Assembly (NCBI GenBank): GCA_037355855.1
Contig: CM074767.1
Location: 1,798,001-1,862,000 of the forward strand
Origin: Pseudo-nitzschia pungens
Taxonomy: Eukaryota > Bacillariophyta > Bacillariophyceae > Bacillariales > Bacillariaceae
Reading direction: 5' to 3'
DNA: 64,000 nucleotides
Below, piece after piece: positions 24,424-34,862 of this stretch. Both the position numbers and the translations under genes were made by a program. Each line of letters starts with the position of its first letter. The stretch's first letter is position 1. The notes beneath the pieces were generated by a model. The model was not told the DNA's origin and did no database searches. It saw only the letters and a list, made by a program, of their open reading frames with translations.

Positions 24424-25629
24424 ATGAGGGGTCTCTCACTGTTCCAACTGGTTGGTCGATATCGCCACCTGTTAGTCACCCTGTTGGCAGCATCGTCTCC
24501 GAGGAAACCGAAGCCGAAGACGAAACCTCCCCTCGATCTTTTCACGTACAAACGAAGGTTGCCCCCTCTGGAAATTTCGATCGCATCGGTGCAGCGGGAA
24601 CAGAAAGAGCACTCCTATTCCAAATCCATCAATGTTGTGTACACCAACGATGTGGACGTCGCATTTCGGTGGGTCGAGAGGAACCTCCGGAGCGATAATT
24701 CCGCGCCGTCTTCCGCGACACTCTCCGATTCCCCAAAGGTCTTGGGCCTGGACGTGGAATCGTCGCCGCGTCTGCCCTGGCGGGAAGACAAATACCGAGC
24801 CGACACGTATTTCGGACCCGCCACGATTCAACTGAGCACCGTTTCGGAGGCGCTCGTCCTCCAGATCGCTCAGGACGGCCACGGTCCGATCTATGACCAA
24901 ACGGGTCTCCCGGACTTTATCCACGACGTTCTGAGAGACGACACCATTCTCAAAACGGGACTGGGAATCGACGACGACATGGTCGAGCTGTACCGCTGGT
25001 GTCGTGGCCTCGGGGTCGCAGACGAGCAGCTCTCCTGGGCGAGCAGCGGCGGCAGTGGCAATGGCAATGACGATTGCAATGGCGACGGCGACGGGAAGGC
25101 CGAACCTGCCGCATCGCCGCCCCTCCGCCGGTTCGATCTGGGCGGAATCGGCTCGACCAGCCCGGGGCGCACCGTCGGCCTGGCGCGGCTGGTGTCCGGC
25201 GTGTTGGGGGTCACCCTGCCCAAGTCCAAGAAGCTGGCGCGGAGCCACTGGTCGGGGGCTCCCCTGGCCATCCCCGAGGTGGACTACGCCGCCCGGGATG
25301 CCTGGGCCGCGGCGGCCGTCCTGGATCTCCTCGCGCGCCGGGATCCGGACCGATTCTCCCCTGGCTCCCTCTGCGAGCGACTCGACGCCCACGAGCCCTC
25401 CCTCCGGTCGATCGCGGACGTCTCGGACCGCGCGGTGCACCGGAGGGCCGCCAAGCGGGAGTGGAAGACGCTGAAACCGTTGTACAACGAGGACGGCGAG
25501 GACGTCCGGACCGATTCCGAGCGAAAGCGGTACGGGGTGCTCACCCAAGAACTCCGGGACCTGGCCCCGATGCCACCGATTCCGTACGAGATCGAGGAAT
25601 CGCTGGGATTGACCATTCCCTCGAGCTAG
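24424..25629 (+). CDS. DnaQ/WRN-type 3'-5' exonuclease domain protein
   Basis: I choose the ATG at 24424 (401 aa) rather than the in-frame one at 24289, because MRGLSLFQLVGRYRHLLVTLLAAS is a plausible organelle or ER leader. The exonuclease core has Exo I as LGLDVESSP (D-x-E, about residues 110-113), Exo II as TGLGIDDDMVEL (about 179-190) and Exo III as YAARDAWAAAAVLDLL (Y-x-x-x-D, about 288). The four acidic metal ligands of DEDDy exonucleases are therefore present. An Asn/Gly/Asp-rich insertion separates Exo II and III. The domain order resembles the Werner-type exonuclease, with no helicase part. These enzymes remove 3' nucleotides from DNA or RNA. The tail has a K/R-rich segment that could bind nucleic acid. 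GC content is much higher here (about 25000-25450) than in the flanks. Confidence 0.8.
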   Translation: MRGLSLFQLVGRYRHLLVTLLAASSPRKPKPKTKPPLDLFTYKRRLPPLEISIASVQREQKEHSYSKSINVVYTNDVDVAFRWVERNLRSDNSAPSSATLSDSPKVLGLDVESSPRLPWREDKYRADTYFGPATIQLSTVSEALVLQIAQDGHGPIYDQTGLPDFIHDVLRDDTILKTGLGIDDDMVELYRWCRGLGVADEQLSWASSGGSGNGNDDCNGDGDGKAEPAASPPLRRFDLGGIGSTSPGRTVGLARLVSGVLGVTLPKSKKLARSHWSGAPLAIPEVDYAARDAWAAAAVLDLLARRDPDRFSPGSLCERLDAHEPSLRSIADVSDRAVHRRAAKREWKTLKPLYNEDGEDVRTDSERKRYGVLTQELRDLAPMPPIPYEIEESLGLTIPSS

Positions 25630-26605
25630 GCTAGATTAGGCTGGACCAGGCCTGCGTTGCGATTGGTCAGGATAGGGCAGGCCACCGAGGTGTGGGATCC
25701 GGTTTCGGGTGAAGGATCTCGCACGTGGCGCCAAGGACGACCATCCGGGCTGTCGATGAGTCGCAGCCGGTGCAGTGTCCAGGGACACGTGGATTTTGGC
25801 AGGGCACTCTTTCTATGGCCTACGTGATTCAGCAAAGGGAATACCAAACACAGCAGAAACAGCATCCAATCCGGTAAGATGCACCGTGGACGCAGGTGAT
25901 CGATGTGTTGGAAACCGCTGAAATGAAAATCAAGTCCTAGAGTTTTGCAGTATTACCGCAGTGTTCATTCGACAACTCTATCGGTTTTGGCGCGGTTTCT
26001 TAGTCCGAAGCAGACCGGGCAATTCGAGTCTGCTCTGGGAGACGCTTCTGTGCTACGAAGCCGGGAAGGTTGAAAAGAATAGAGCGGGAGTCGTGTCGGA
26101 GTGATAGTGCGAACTGCGTTGGAAGCCTCACTTCGCTGTCAGGGAAGCAGAAGTACCGTATAACCCAAACATTGGAAGCCATGCCCAGAGCTATAGTGGG
26201 GAACCTAACATTGAAAAACATTTTTTAATCTTTGCAAATGTTCTGCAAAGTATTGCTTCGATATCATCCTTGTTATTTTTTCTGTGGCCTCGAGACTCTT
26301 GTTGCAAACACAGCCTACCAGCTCCAGGAGCAATCACGGATTTTTGTGAGAGCATCCCTCCCTCAAAAATCAAAATCTTGAATTCCAAGAAATCTTCGCA
26401 TTCTTTCACAGAGCGAATACGAGTAAGGTTACGAACTTCCTACTCGTAATCGTCATCGAACCACGAATGCACGAACTCTCATCAAAAGAGAAAATTCCCA
26501 CTCTACGGTACGTAACCTTAAACCTCGCATCTGTCCCCGTTTTCTACATTACAAGTACATTGTCTACCGGTGCACATGCTATCTGCTCTTACGAATTCTG
26601 TAAAT

Positions 26606-26660
26606 TCCTACAGAATTCCTATCACCTGTCCCCGGGTTTCAGTAGAAATTAGTAGTGGGG
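26606..26660. repeat. Dispersed hairpin repeat, copy related to 51395-51451
   Basis: TACAGAATTCCTATCACCTG followed by TCCCCGGGTTTCAGTAGAAA aligns with the copy at 51395. CTAC and GTAG remain paired. A shorter relic lies at about 30184-30212 (TAATTCTTATCAAGTGTCCC). Confidence 0.6.
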
Positions 26661-27148
26661 GACGTAGAACCCAACGCGCGACTAGCGTTCCTTCTTAGAA
26701 CTTTCTTCGATCACGAACGGATGTGTTGTATTGCCCTTCCGTTAGGCACACCTAAGAATTACACCTCAAAAATTTTTGATTCGACCAAGAAAGCAATGAA
26801 ATCCCCATTCTTGCGGAGAGAGGACGATGAACGAACAAGATCAACTCAGTGTTGGTTTATTGTCTCGGGTTGTGAATTACGAAGTACTTCGTATTGTATC
26901 TAGTTCGTACTAAGACTTACTTGTACTAAGGATTAAGAGTAATTACCGTAATATTTTCGATGAGAAGAAGTCGCCGAATCAGAGATCACTGATTTGATCG
27001 GTCCTAGTACCTTACAGGAAAATAGTACTGAATGTGCAACTTTCCGCCCAAAAATCAACTCTATTCCGAATCTTGGCAACACAGTTGTTACAAGGTTTGG
27101 TCACAATTTTTTTAAACTTCCCAACACACTCGTGAAACAACAACACAA

Positions 27149-27258
27149 CGCAACTCAATTGAGCACAACTCAACTCAACTCAGCACAACTCAACTTAACT
27201 CAACTCAACTTAACTCAACTCAACTCAGCACAACTCAAATCAGCAAAACTCAACTCAA
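27149..27258 (+). repeat. AACTC minisatellite in the 5' leader of the VWA-like gene
   Basis: About 110 bp are built from CAACTCAACT, CAACTTAACT and CAGCACAACT units and end eight bases before the start codon at 27266. The tract has no G in long runs and would be unstructured in mRNA. Its position suggests a variable 5' UTR. Confidence 0.7.
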
Positions 27259-27265
27259 CAGAACC

Positions 27266-29164
27266 ATGGGAGGATTCAGCGACGTCTTCAAAAAGCTTGA
27301 GAAAAAAGCCAAGAAATTAATCGACGAGGAGGAGAGCGAGGACGACGAAACCATCCTCGCAAAGATCCGACAGAATGCCCACCAGGGAACCGAAGAGGAC
27401 TACGAGGTCGGCTTCGAGAACTCGGAAAATCCGACGAGATGGGAAAAGGCCGTGGTGGGTCTGCACGGAATGGTGAAGCAGGTCAGCAGGGTAGACCCAG
27501 ACGGACTCGACATTGTCTGCTTCGGGGGTTCCGAAGATCCCGGCGCCAAGATCAGCCTGTACCGCAATGTCAAGAACGTCAAGGACGTCGAGCATATGGT
27601 CACCTCCAAGCTCCCCAGTGGACCCTGCCATATGGGAAAGGCCATGGATTTCGCCCTCAGGGAGGCCTTTGAGCGGGGATTCAAGAAACGACCCACCGGA
27701 ATTTTGGTCATGACCGCCGGGATTCCCGACGACAAGGATCGGCTCGAAAAGTCTTTGCAGGAGGCGGCCGAGCGCATTGCCAAGGAGGGCTACAAGGAAT
27801 CTCCGCTCAGCGTGACCTTTATCCACGTGGGAGACGACAAGGACGCCGAGGCGTACATGCAGCACCTGGACGAAAACATGATTAGCACCAAGAAATCCCG
27901 CAAGACGCGAAAGACGGTCGACATTGTCGACACCATCAAGGACAGCGAAATCAAGGCCGCCATGGCCGAGATCCGTGGCACCAAGAGCACCGGGACCACC
28001 GGTGCCATCATAGGAGCCTTTGCCGGTGCCGCCATGGGAGTCGGCGGCATGTACCTGTACAACAAGAACCAGGCCAAGAAACGAACCAAGGGCTGGAACG
28101 GAAAATGGAAGGCCACCTACGACAACTGCGAGATTGCCACCCTCACGGTCAAGGACGACATGAAGGGCAATCTCCGGATCGAAGGATTCCCCGGGGGTCG
28201 CACCAACGGCAAGTACGCCGAGAAACAGTACGAGTACAACATTACCTTCCGGGACGCCGACGAGGGATGGAAGATCACCGGAGACATCGAGGACGAGCAC
28301 ACCATCTTTTGGAGCGACGGGACCCGCTGGGACGAGATCCCGCCCAAGGGCGCCAAATGGACCCACTATGCCGGAGCGGCCGCCGCGGGGGCCGCCACCG
28401 GGGGAGCCGTGGGATACCTGCTGGACAAGAAGTTCTTCAAAAAGGCCCACAAGAAGGACCAGGCAGACTACGTTATCCTGGTGGACCGAAGCGCACAAAT
28501 GGCGATCCAGGACGAAAAGCCCCTGACGCTCAGCCGCCTCGAGAGGGAATACTCCTTCATCGAGGAGTACAGGCCCGAGAAGGAGAAGCCACCTCCGAAA
28601 AAGAAAGACAAGGACGACGGCGACGGCGACGACGGCCTCCTGGCGACCGCCACCCAGAAACTCCAGAACCTGAGCACCGAGCAAAAGGTGGCGATGGGCG
28701 TCGCCGGAGCCGCTGCCGTTGCCGCGGCGGGTGTGGGAGTGGCGCACGTGGTCAAGTCCAACAAGGAAAAGAAAAACGACGAAAGAAGCTGGGGCGAACC
28801 CCAGCTCTCCGAACCCGATCTCCCGGTGGTCCAGGCCCGTGCCCTCAGCAGCTTCATGGACAGCGAACGAGACAGCAGCATCGCGGGAGGAGGAGGCCTG
28901 AGCGGAACCTGGCGGGCGACCTATGACGGGGACGAACTGGCCACTCTGCAGGTCGAGGACGACGGGGACGGAATCCTGACCATTTCCGGATTCATGGGCG
29001 GAAAGACGATCGGCAAGTACACCCGCAACAGCGTCGGTCGGATCATCAAGATCCACTTTATCGATGCCGACGAGTCCTGGGCCGTTCACGGCGACGTCAA
29101 GGGGGGAGAAAAGGAGAACGTCATCATCTGGAAGGATGACACCCGATGGGACAAGATCAGCTAA
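27266..29164 (+). CDS. VWA-like domain protein with glycine zippers and two copies of a beta module
   Basis: Single exon, 632 aa. Residues about 45-210 follow a von Willebrand factor A layout: RWEKAVVGLHGMVKQ, LDIVCFGG, a Thr-site equivalent in LPSGPCHMGKAMDFAL, ILVMTAGIPDD and LSVTFIHVGDDKDAEAYMQHLDE. The metal-site D-x-S-x-S is degenerate. A Gly/Ala zipper (GAIIGAFAGAAMGVGGMYLY, about 250-270) is followed by a beta-rich module (about 277-360: GKWKATYDNCEIATLTV ... FWSDGTRWDEIP). A second Gly/Ala zipper (about 370-390) and a segment with YVILVDRSAQM come next, then a Lys/Asp linker, a third Ala zipper and a second copy of the module (about 545-632: GTWRATYDGDELATLQV ... WKDDTRWDKIS). The zippers suggest membrane insertion or oligomer packing. 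I do not know a named family with this order. High-GC, strongly biased codons suggest good expression. Confidence 0.7.
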   Translation: MGGFSDVFKKLEKKAKKLIDEEESEDDETILAKIRQNAHQGTEEDYEVGFENSENPTRWEKAVVGLHGMVKQVSRVDPDGLDIVCFGGSEDPGAKISLYRNVKNVKDVEHMVTSKLPSGPCHMGKAMDFALREAFERGFKKRPTGILVMTAGIPDDKDRLEKSLQEAAERIAKEGYKESPLSVTFIHVGDDKDAEAYMQHLDENMISTKKSRKTRKTVDIVDTIKDSEIKAAMAEIRGTKSTGTTGAIIGAFAGAAMGVGGMYLYNKNQAKKRTKGWNGKWKATYDNCEIATLTVKDDMKGNLRIEGFPGGRTNGKYAEKQYEYNITFRDADEGWKITGDIEDEHTIFWSDGTRWDEIPPKGAKWTHYAGAAAAGAATGGAVGYLLDKKFFKKAHKKDQADYVILVDRSAQMAIQDEKPLTLSRLEREYSFIEEYRPEKEKPPPKKKDKDDGDGDDGLLATATQKLQNLSTEQKVAMGVAGAAAVAAAGVGVAHVVKSNKEKKNDERSWGEPQLSEPDLPVVQARALSSFMDSERDSSIAGGGGLSGTWRATYDGDELATLQVEDDGDGILTISGFMGGKTIGKYTRNSVGRIIKIHFIDADESWAVHGDVKGGEKENVIIWKDDTRWDKIS

Positions 29165-30080
29165 CTTTACCTTACCAAACCCAATTCAACCCAACCCAAC
29201 CCAAACGTGCGAAAAACACGGCCTTCCCACGACGAGCCGATTGAAGTAGAGTGGATTCGATAGGATTCGCTGGATGGTGGTAATTCACAAGCCGGAGGAG
29301 CCGGTCTTTGGAGCACCTTACTTCAATCCAAAGTATGTCATACCATCTCTGCAGTCTCTTTTCATCACTCCATCAGTGTTGAATGATAGCAAACTAGGAC
29401 ATCATTTTTGTTGACCGTTACAGCCTGTGCAAGAACCGTTAACGAGCACTACGGTAATCCAATTGCGCACAAGATCCGTCCGCACTTTGTATCTAATCTA
29501 ATTATGACCCACAAAATTCACAACTGCGATAAAATGCGTAAGGTTAGGCCTTACTCCTATGAATAGAGAAGTGCGTAGAAAATGAATTTAAGGGGAAGGA
29601 ATGAATTAAGTTTACCGTATGTACCGTACCGTTTTGCTTAAAAGCCAATAAAGACACCGAATTGGTCACGTGTCTACCGGTACGACCAGAACGATGGAAG
29701 AAATAAAATACTTTGCATACTCCTACCGTACGTGTATTAAGCCTTACTGTAATTAGCACTCATCGCACTTTCGATGTGAGTATGCTCTGATGGACTGGAC
29801 CTATAACAGTAAATAGTACTAATGGATTTTTTTTTTACTTTGAATCGGTACAAATCTGGACGGTTAAATTTCGTGTACTAGCGATCAGACAAATACGATA
29901 CTAACCGTGATTACGTGTACTTTATATCGGACATTTCTGCCCATCGAGGTGCAGAAGTTACTTTAGATCAGACCCTTCTAAACGTTATTATTATTTGTAA
30001 CTGTTAAAAATACCCTAATTACAATTTTAATTAATGATGAACGGACATTTCAAATATTAATACACATGATACTATGTAAT

Positions 30081-30108
30081 AATGCACATGATACATATCA
30101 TGTGCATT
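30081..30108. repeat. 28-bp near-perfect palindrome
   Basis: The arms AATGCACATGATA and TATCATGTGCATT are perfect reverse complements around a two-base centre. A second inverted pair follows immediately downstream. Function is unknown. Confidence 0.8.
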
Positions 30109-30116
30109 TATGGAAC

Positions 30117-30167
30117 GACGGTGATTCAAACATCAAATTCAAGATTAACACAGTATGAATCACCGTC
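30117..30167. repeat. Hairpin with 12-bp perfect arms
   Basis: GACGGTGATTCA (30117-30128) and TGAATCACCGTC (30156-30167) are exact reverse complements separated by 27 bases. No poly-T follows, so it is not a typical Pol III or bacterial terminator. It may be part of a foldback element with the palindrome next to it. Confidence 0.75.
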
Positions 30168-30378
30168 TTAAATATTCAATACTACGTAATTCTTATCAAG
30201 TGTCCCCCCCGGGGGTTTTACAATGCAAACTCGAGAAGTTAATGGCCGCGCGCCCTTCCCCGGAAATATTCTCTAGTACTCAATTTGAACGTAATTGTGG
30301 ATGGACTGGACGCAACAATTGATGGTTGATTTTGAACAGAAAATGAAGCCCCCCCTCTGTATATTGTTGTGTCTCCAG

Positions 30379-30470
30379 CACCATTGTCGATTGTCGTGTC
30401 TTCACCATTGTCGATTGTCGAGTCTCCACCATTGTTGATTGTTGTCACGTCTCCACCATTGTCGATTGTC
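30379..30470. repeat. Minisatellite of about 25 bp, four units
   Basis: Units begin CACCATTGTCGATTGTC or close variants and are spaced 24-29 bp. On the minus strand they give an open frame (30239-30472) that is only the translated repeat. Related words (GACAATCGACA) recur at 31030-31080 and 62270-62280. Confidence 0.75.
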
Positions 30471-30577
30471 AATTTTGGTTGTTTTTCTTAGTGGTTGTTT
30501 AGATTTGCTTTTGCAGAGTTGCAAAAATAGAAATAATGAATTAGAGTTGCTCCAGTTTGCTCCAGTTTATTTGTAAT
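30451..30577. repeat. Dispersed repeat, copy 1 (partner at 62262-62401)
   Basis: About 127 bp are nearly identical to 62262-62401 in the same orientation, from CTCCACCAT to TTTATTTGTAAT, including TTGCTTTTGCAGAGTTGCAAA. The second copy has an extra CTCCACCAGTTTG. Both copies sit within minisatellite-rich blocks, which suggests two copies of a mobile or segmentally duplicated unit. Confidence 0.8.
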
Positions 30578-30721
30578 AGGTTTTCGATTGTACCCAATAG
30601 CGCCGGCTGTCGATCACTCCCACGTCTTAAGTATCGAACACTTGTGGGAATCGATTATATCCATCTCCATTGGTGGATATCGAACATAGGTACAATAGAA
30701 AACCTTGGACGTCTAGATGGT

Positions 30722-30835
30722 GGGATTGAAGTCGACCGGCGCCGCAAAGTATAGAAGAACTCCTGGGATTGAAGTCGGCGGACGCGTCAACTCCTGGGAT
30801 TGAAGTCGACCGGCGCCGCAAAGTATAGAAGAACT
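30722..30835. repeat. Direct duplication of a 40-bp segment
   Basis: The 40-bp segments at 30722-30761 and 30796-30835 are identical, starting GGGATTGAAGTCGACCGG. A partial third match (GGGATTGAAGTCGGCGG) lies between them. The spacing of 74 bp indicates tandem duplication. Confidence 0.75.
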
Positions 30836-31144
30836 GCTGGGACTCAGAGGTGTTGGACCTCTCTTTAGCTATTGTAGATCTACGAGTCTGGATATCAAAC
30901 ATACCGGTACACGAAAGTCCGGAACGCAAAACACGAGTGGATCGATAGCAGCAACAACCCCAGCAAACAGCAGCAGCAAGCAACAGCTCATAATTTTGCT
31001 GCTGGCAACATGAAAAAACGACAGAGCAAAACAATCGACAATCGACAGAGCAAAACAATCGACAATCGACAATCGACAACACAAGATACAGGGGGGGAAG
31101 CAGCAAGCAGCAACGCGTTGATATAATAGGGAGCGGGAGCGGTA

Positions 31145-31366
31145 GTGGCGCAGCAGCAACGGCTCCAGCAACAGCAGCAGCAACAACAACAACAACAACA
31201 GACCACTGGCATCGGTCCGGTTCCCCAGGGACAACAACCCGGGCAGAAACCCGGAGGCGACGCGGACGTTGCCAGCTTTTTGCTCCAGCTGAAAACCAAC
31301 CAGAACGGAGAACCCGTCAGCGAAGCCGAGGCACTGCGAATGCAGGCGGAGCAGCAGGTCGCATAG
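31145..31366 (+). CDS. Gln-rich C-terminal coding fragment, no own start codon
   Basis: A coding-like frame reads a poly-Gln tract (11-12 Gln), then GIGPVPQGQQPGQKPGGD, then ADVASFLLQLKTNQNGEPV and SEAEALRMQAEQQVA before a stop. There is an in-frame TAG at 31127-31129 and no ATG, so this is the last exon of a gene with its 5' part undetected, or a truncated copy carried by the repeat block just upstream. No domain is recognised. Confidence 0.35.
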   Translation: MAQQQRLQQQQQQQQQQQQTTGIGPVPQGQQPGQKPGGDADVASFLLQLKTNQNGEPVSEAEALRMQAEQQVA

Positions 31367-31716
31367 ACGTTTTATTGACGTATTAAGTATTTGATTGACG
31401 TTTTATTGACGTTTTGAACCGTTATTAATCCGATTCGAAGTCATTTTTAGAGCCTGTTGGAGCATGTGTGGTCTGATCGCAAGTACTCATTTTTTGTTCG
31501 CCAAATTTTGTACCGAACAAAAGTAAAAATCAAATCCATTAGTACTATTTACTGTTATAGGTCCCTGATGGACTACTACATTCCTTCCAACCAAAGTGGG
31601 GAGTACCGGTCAACAAGGAACGAATCAAACCGCAAGTAGGAAAACAAGGAAACGGATCGCAATCAAGACCGGACTCACGGAGACACAGTTTCAGAAAGAA
31701 ATACAAGTTCCTACAC

Positions 31717-34393
31717 ATGGGCTTCCATCCGGTGCTGTCTCCCTCCCCGTTGGAGAAGGCATTTGGTTTCGTCGCTTCCCAGCACCAGAATGCCACCGCG
31801 GGAGGATTTTACGGCCCCGCGGACACCGACGGCGACGACTACGACTACGACAATCTACCCCCTTTTTGGTTGAGCCCGCCGGAATGGTCCCTCCTGAGAA
31901 GCGCCGAAGACAATCCCATCGAATACACGCTGGCCGATCGCGACGATGCGGTTTCGTACCTGCGCCTGCTGCTCAAGATGCTGGACCAGGCCACGAGCGC
32001 GAGCGGGAACGCGGGCAGAAGTTCCGACCTTCCGCTCGGTGCGAACCGAGACAGCACCGAGCTTACCCTGGACAGCCCCCCACTGACGGAGGACGAAGCC
32101 TTTGATTGGTACAACGGATCGACCAAGCGTCAGAAATCCATGGTCGTGTCGCAGTATTGCGTGGACAAGATCTACGAAATCATCGGTGTGTCACTGGACA
32201 ACAACGCGGGCTCGTATTCGCACTCGTGCTCGTCGCCGCGCAACGGGACGCCCGGTAGCAGCAGGATTCCGAGTGTCTCGGAGTTGTTTCACGGAAGCGA
32301 TGACTGGGTAGAGGACGACCTACACGGACAGCTGTCACAGTCAGTGTCACATCCTCCCTCCGCATCGACGGCGCATCTCGAAGAGGACGAGTGGAAGCCC
32401 TTGCTTGAACTCTTGGACAACCGATCCATCGATGAATACACGAAACGTGGGTCGGCACTGATTCTGGCCTATGTGGTGAAAACCGGGTGCGAGCGAAACG
32501 AACAACACGCCTCCCAAATAGCATCATCGACGAAACGACGGAACAAGCAAAATAGGAATACTAGCGACGACGACGATCTCTTGAATTTGTTTTCGGATGA
32601 GCACAAGTCGGCAGCTAATCCTGCGGGAAACGAATGGACCACCGTTTTGAACCACACCAACTTCCAGAATTGCATCGACGAGACGCTCTCGTCGTTTGTT
32701 TCCTGGTTGACCTCCCGCTTGCAGTGTTCGTCAAACTACGCTTCATTGAGCGTGGTCACCCCGACGCTCGGAGTTCTGCTGTCGGGCACCAAACGAGCCC
32801 GGGATTCCTTCGCCAAAGCCGGTGGCATCGGCTACCTGGTACGGCACCTCACGACAAAGCGCCGCCAGCGTCCAGCGGTCGATGGCGGCAGCATATTCCG
32901 GCGTTCCCTCCACAACAGCCAGCCGGCGTCGGCTTCCTGGCCGTTTCTGCTCCCGAAACCATCGTCGTCCCCTCCACCGTCGCAAAACAGAAGACTCATA
33001 TCCAACAGATCCACCGATGAAATGCCGGGATCTCCGTCGCGGAATCGTGGGAATATTAGGTCGAGGAAATCATCTTCTGCCAACGGATCCATCGAAATGC
33101 TCTCTCAGAGCAGCAGTTTTTCCTCTCCCAATTCGCTCACGGATCCCAACAGCCTTTCCGGCCCGTTCTCTAATCCTTCCTCCAACATGATAGAATCCGT
33201 CATGGACAGTGTCGATAAGACCCTTGGTGCGGATACCACTTCCAGTCTGCAGAGCATGATTGCCACGGCCGGCGAAGCCTTATCGAATCCGTCGGTGCTC
33301 GCTGCCAATGTTGCGGTCCGGCAGGCGCTTTCCTCCTCCACCACCACCACTACCACCACGCTTTCGTTCCAGCGACAGGCGTCGGCTTCCGTTCAGCAGG
33401 TATACGATCTCGTGTTTTGCTTGTGGCGCATGTCTCTGGATTGTCCCGGCGACGAGAACCTCCGGGAGCGCTTTGCGCGTGACGGTGCCGTCTCGGCGCT
33501 GGCGCATCTCCTGAAAACGGCCCCCCGCGAAAAGGTCCTCCGACTGACCCTGGCGTGTCTTCGTTCCCTGTCGACCCTCGACGGCAGGGAAGACACAAGC
33601 GATGGCAGCAACGGCTGCAAAACGTCGTCCTTTGTCCGGGACATGATCGGCTGCGGCATCCCCAAGTCCCTCGAAACCGTCCGGCAGCGGCGGTGGAACG
33701 ATCCCGACCTGGAGGACGACCTGGAATTCTTGCGGGAATTGCTGTCCGAACGCACCGCCGAGTGGTCGCAGTGGAAGGTCTACGAGGCACGGATCGGCGC
33801 CGGCATCCTGCGGTGGGACGATCTCCTCCACACCGCGGACTTTTTCCGGGCCAACGCGATGCGCATGGAGCAGCGAGACTTTGCGCTCGTCAAGCGCCTC
33901 CTGGCCATTCTCTACCAAAACACCCCGAGCGGGGCCCTCCGGAGCCGCGGGAGGCCCGTCTATTACGATGGATTGCGCGAGGTTGGGGGGGCATCCTGGG
34001 ACGACGACGGGGACGATTGCGGTGGCGACGACGAGGTGTGCGAGTCGCTGGCGGTCTGCCTCTTCGATCTGGGCGAATTCGTGAGGCACTATCCCAACGG
34101 AAGGAGCGTAGCCAAGCGACTGGGTGCGAAGGCGCTGGTCATGGAGTACGCGAACCATCCCCGATTCGAGATCCAGGAACAGGCATTGCTGTGTGCATCC
34201 AAGCTGCTGATGCGCAACTGGAAGGTGAGTGCGTTGCCTTGCTGCGCTGTGTTGTTTTGCGTTGTGTTGTGTTGTGTTGTTTGATATTGCAATGTGGTGT
34301 ACTAGATTGCAGGTGATTCATTCGTCCAAAGAAGTAGCACCTCATTCTTTTCTCGACCTGTTGCTTCGTCGTCATTTGTCGGGGATTGGTTAG
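31717..34393 (+). CDS. V-type H+-ATPase subunit H, two exons
   Basis: Join 31717-34224 and 34313-34393 (862 aa). The donor is AAG|GTGAGT and the acceptor TTGCAG|GTG, with an 88-bp intron in phase 0. The last exon adds VIHSSKEVAPHSFL and ends at TAG 34391-34393. The C-terminal domain (from about residue 655) matches subunit H/Vma13: RRWNDPDLEDDLEFLRELL, EWSQWKVYEARIGAGILRWD, FFRANAMRMEQRDF, FDLGEFVRHYPNGRSVAKRLGAK and EIQEQALLCASKLLMRNWK. Armadillo-like repeats precede it. Subunit H couples and silences the V1 sector on acidic compartments. The protein is nearly twice the usual length of about 480 aa, because of Ser-rich insertions (about residues 400-540) and an unassigned N-terminal 250 residues. 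Confidence 0.85.
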
Positions 34394-34862
34394 GCTATCG
34401 GAGGGTAACAACAGTTTTTGAATTCCCATACATCGAGTTTGCCTCGCCCCACCATGTCGACTCTACCGAGCCAAAAGAAACTGCACGAGCTTGATTCCCA
34501 ACAATTTGCTTCGTATATGAAATCCATAGCATACATTCAATTTCATATCCGGATGGGTCAGCCAACTTCATTCAAACTGGTTTCTTTAGAATGATAGGAA
34601 CCACACCAGTGTTCCATGATTGACAACTCACTAGGAAAGATGATTCCACTAGACACTAATTTTGGACATAGAGAAACTAAGAATTCAGACAGAATTGCAT
34701 TTGTAGACACCTCTCTCTCTCACAAGTTTCCGCAAGAATCTCAGTTGATATCGATAGACTAGGCATGTACCAAAGGCAAGGTGTCATCGTTCTTGATCTC
34801 ATCACCGTCTGAGTCGTTCTCTTCAAAGTGGGTGTAAAAAGTTAGAAAAATTCTTCTTCTAT

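Larger units (their letters stand above)
25630..27265. other. Intergenic region with a hairpin repeat and a 5'-UTR minisatellite
   Basis: No gene is seen. One copy of a dispersed hairpin repeat lies at about 26606-26660. TAAGGTTA words occur at 26423-26430 and 26510-26525. An AACTC-based minisatellite (27149-27258) directly precedes the ATG of the next gene and is probably part of its 5' UTR. Confidence 0.5.
29165..31144. other. Repeat-rich intergenic block
   Basis: No complete gene. It holds a 28-bp palindrome (30081-30108), a 12-bp-arm hairpin (30117-30167), a minisatellite (30379-30470) and a dispersed repeat (30451-30577). It also has a 40-bp direct duplication (30722-30761 and 30796-30835) and a region at about 31010-31125 related to the minisatellite near 60.6 kb. 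Confidence 0.6.

Noticed and set aside
27317..29089. 590-codon minus-strand open frame
   Set aside because: It is antisense to the VWA-like gene and exists because of GC-rich biased codons; the plus frame has clear domains and repeats.
30239..30472. 77-codon frame of TIDNGGD repeats
   Set aside because: It is the translated minisatellite and has no independent coding evidence.
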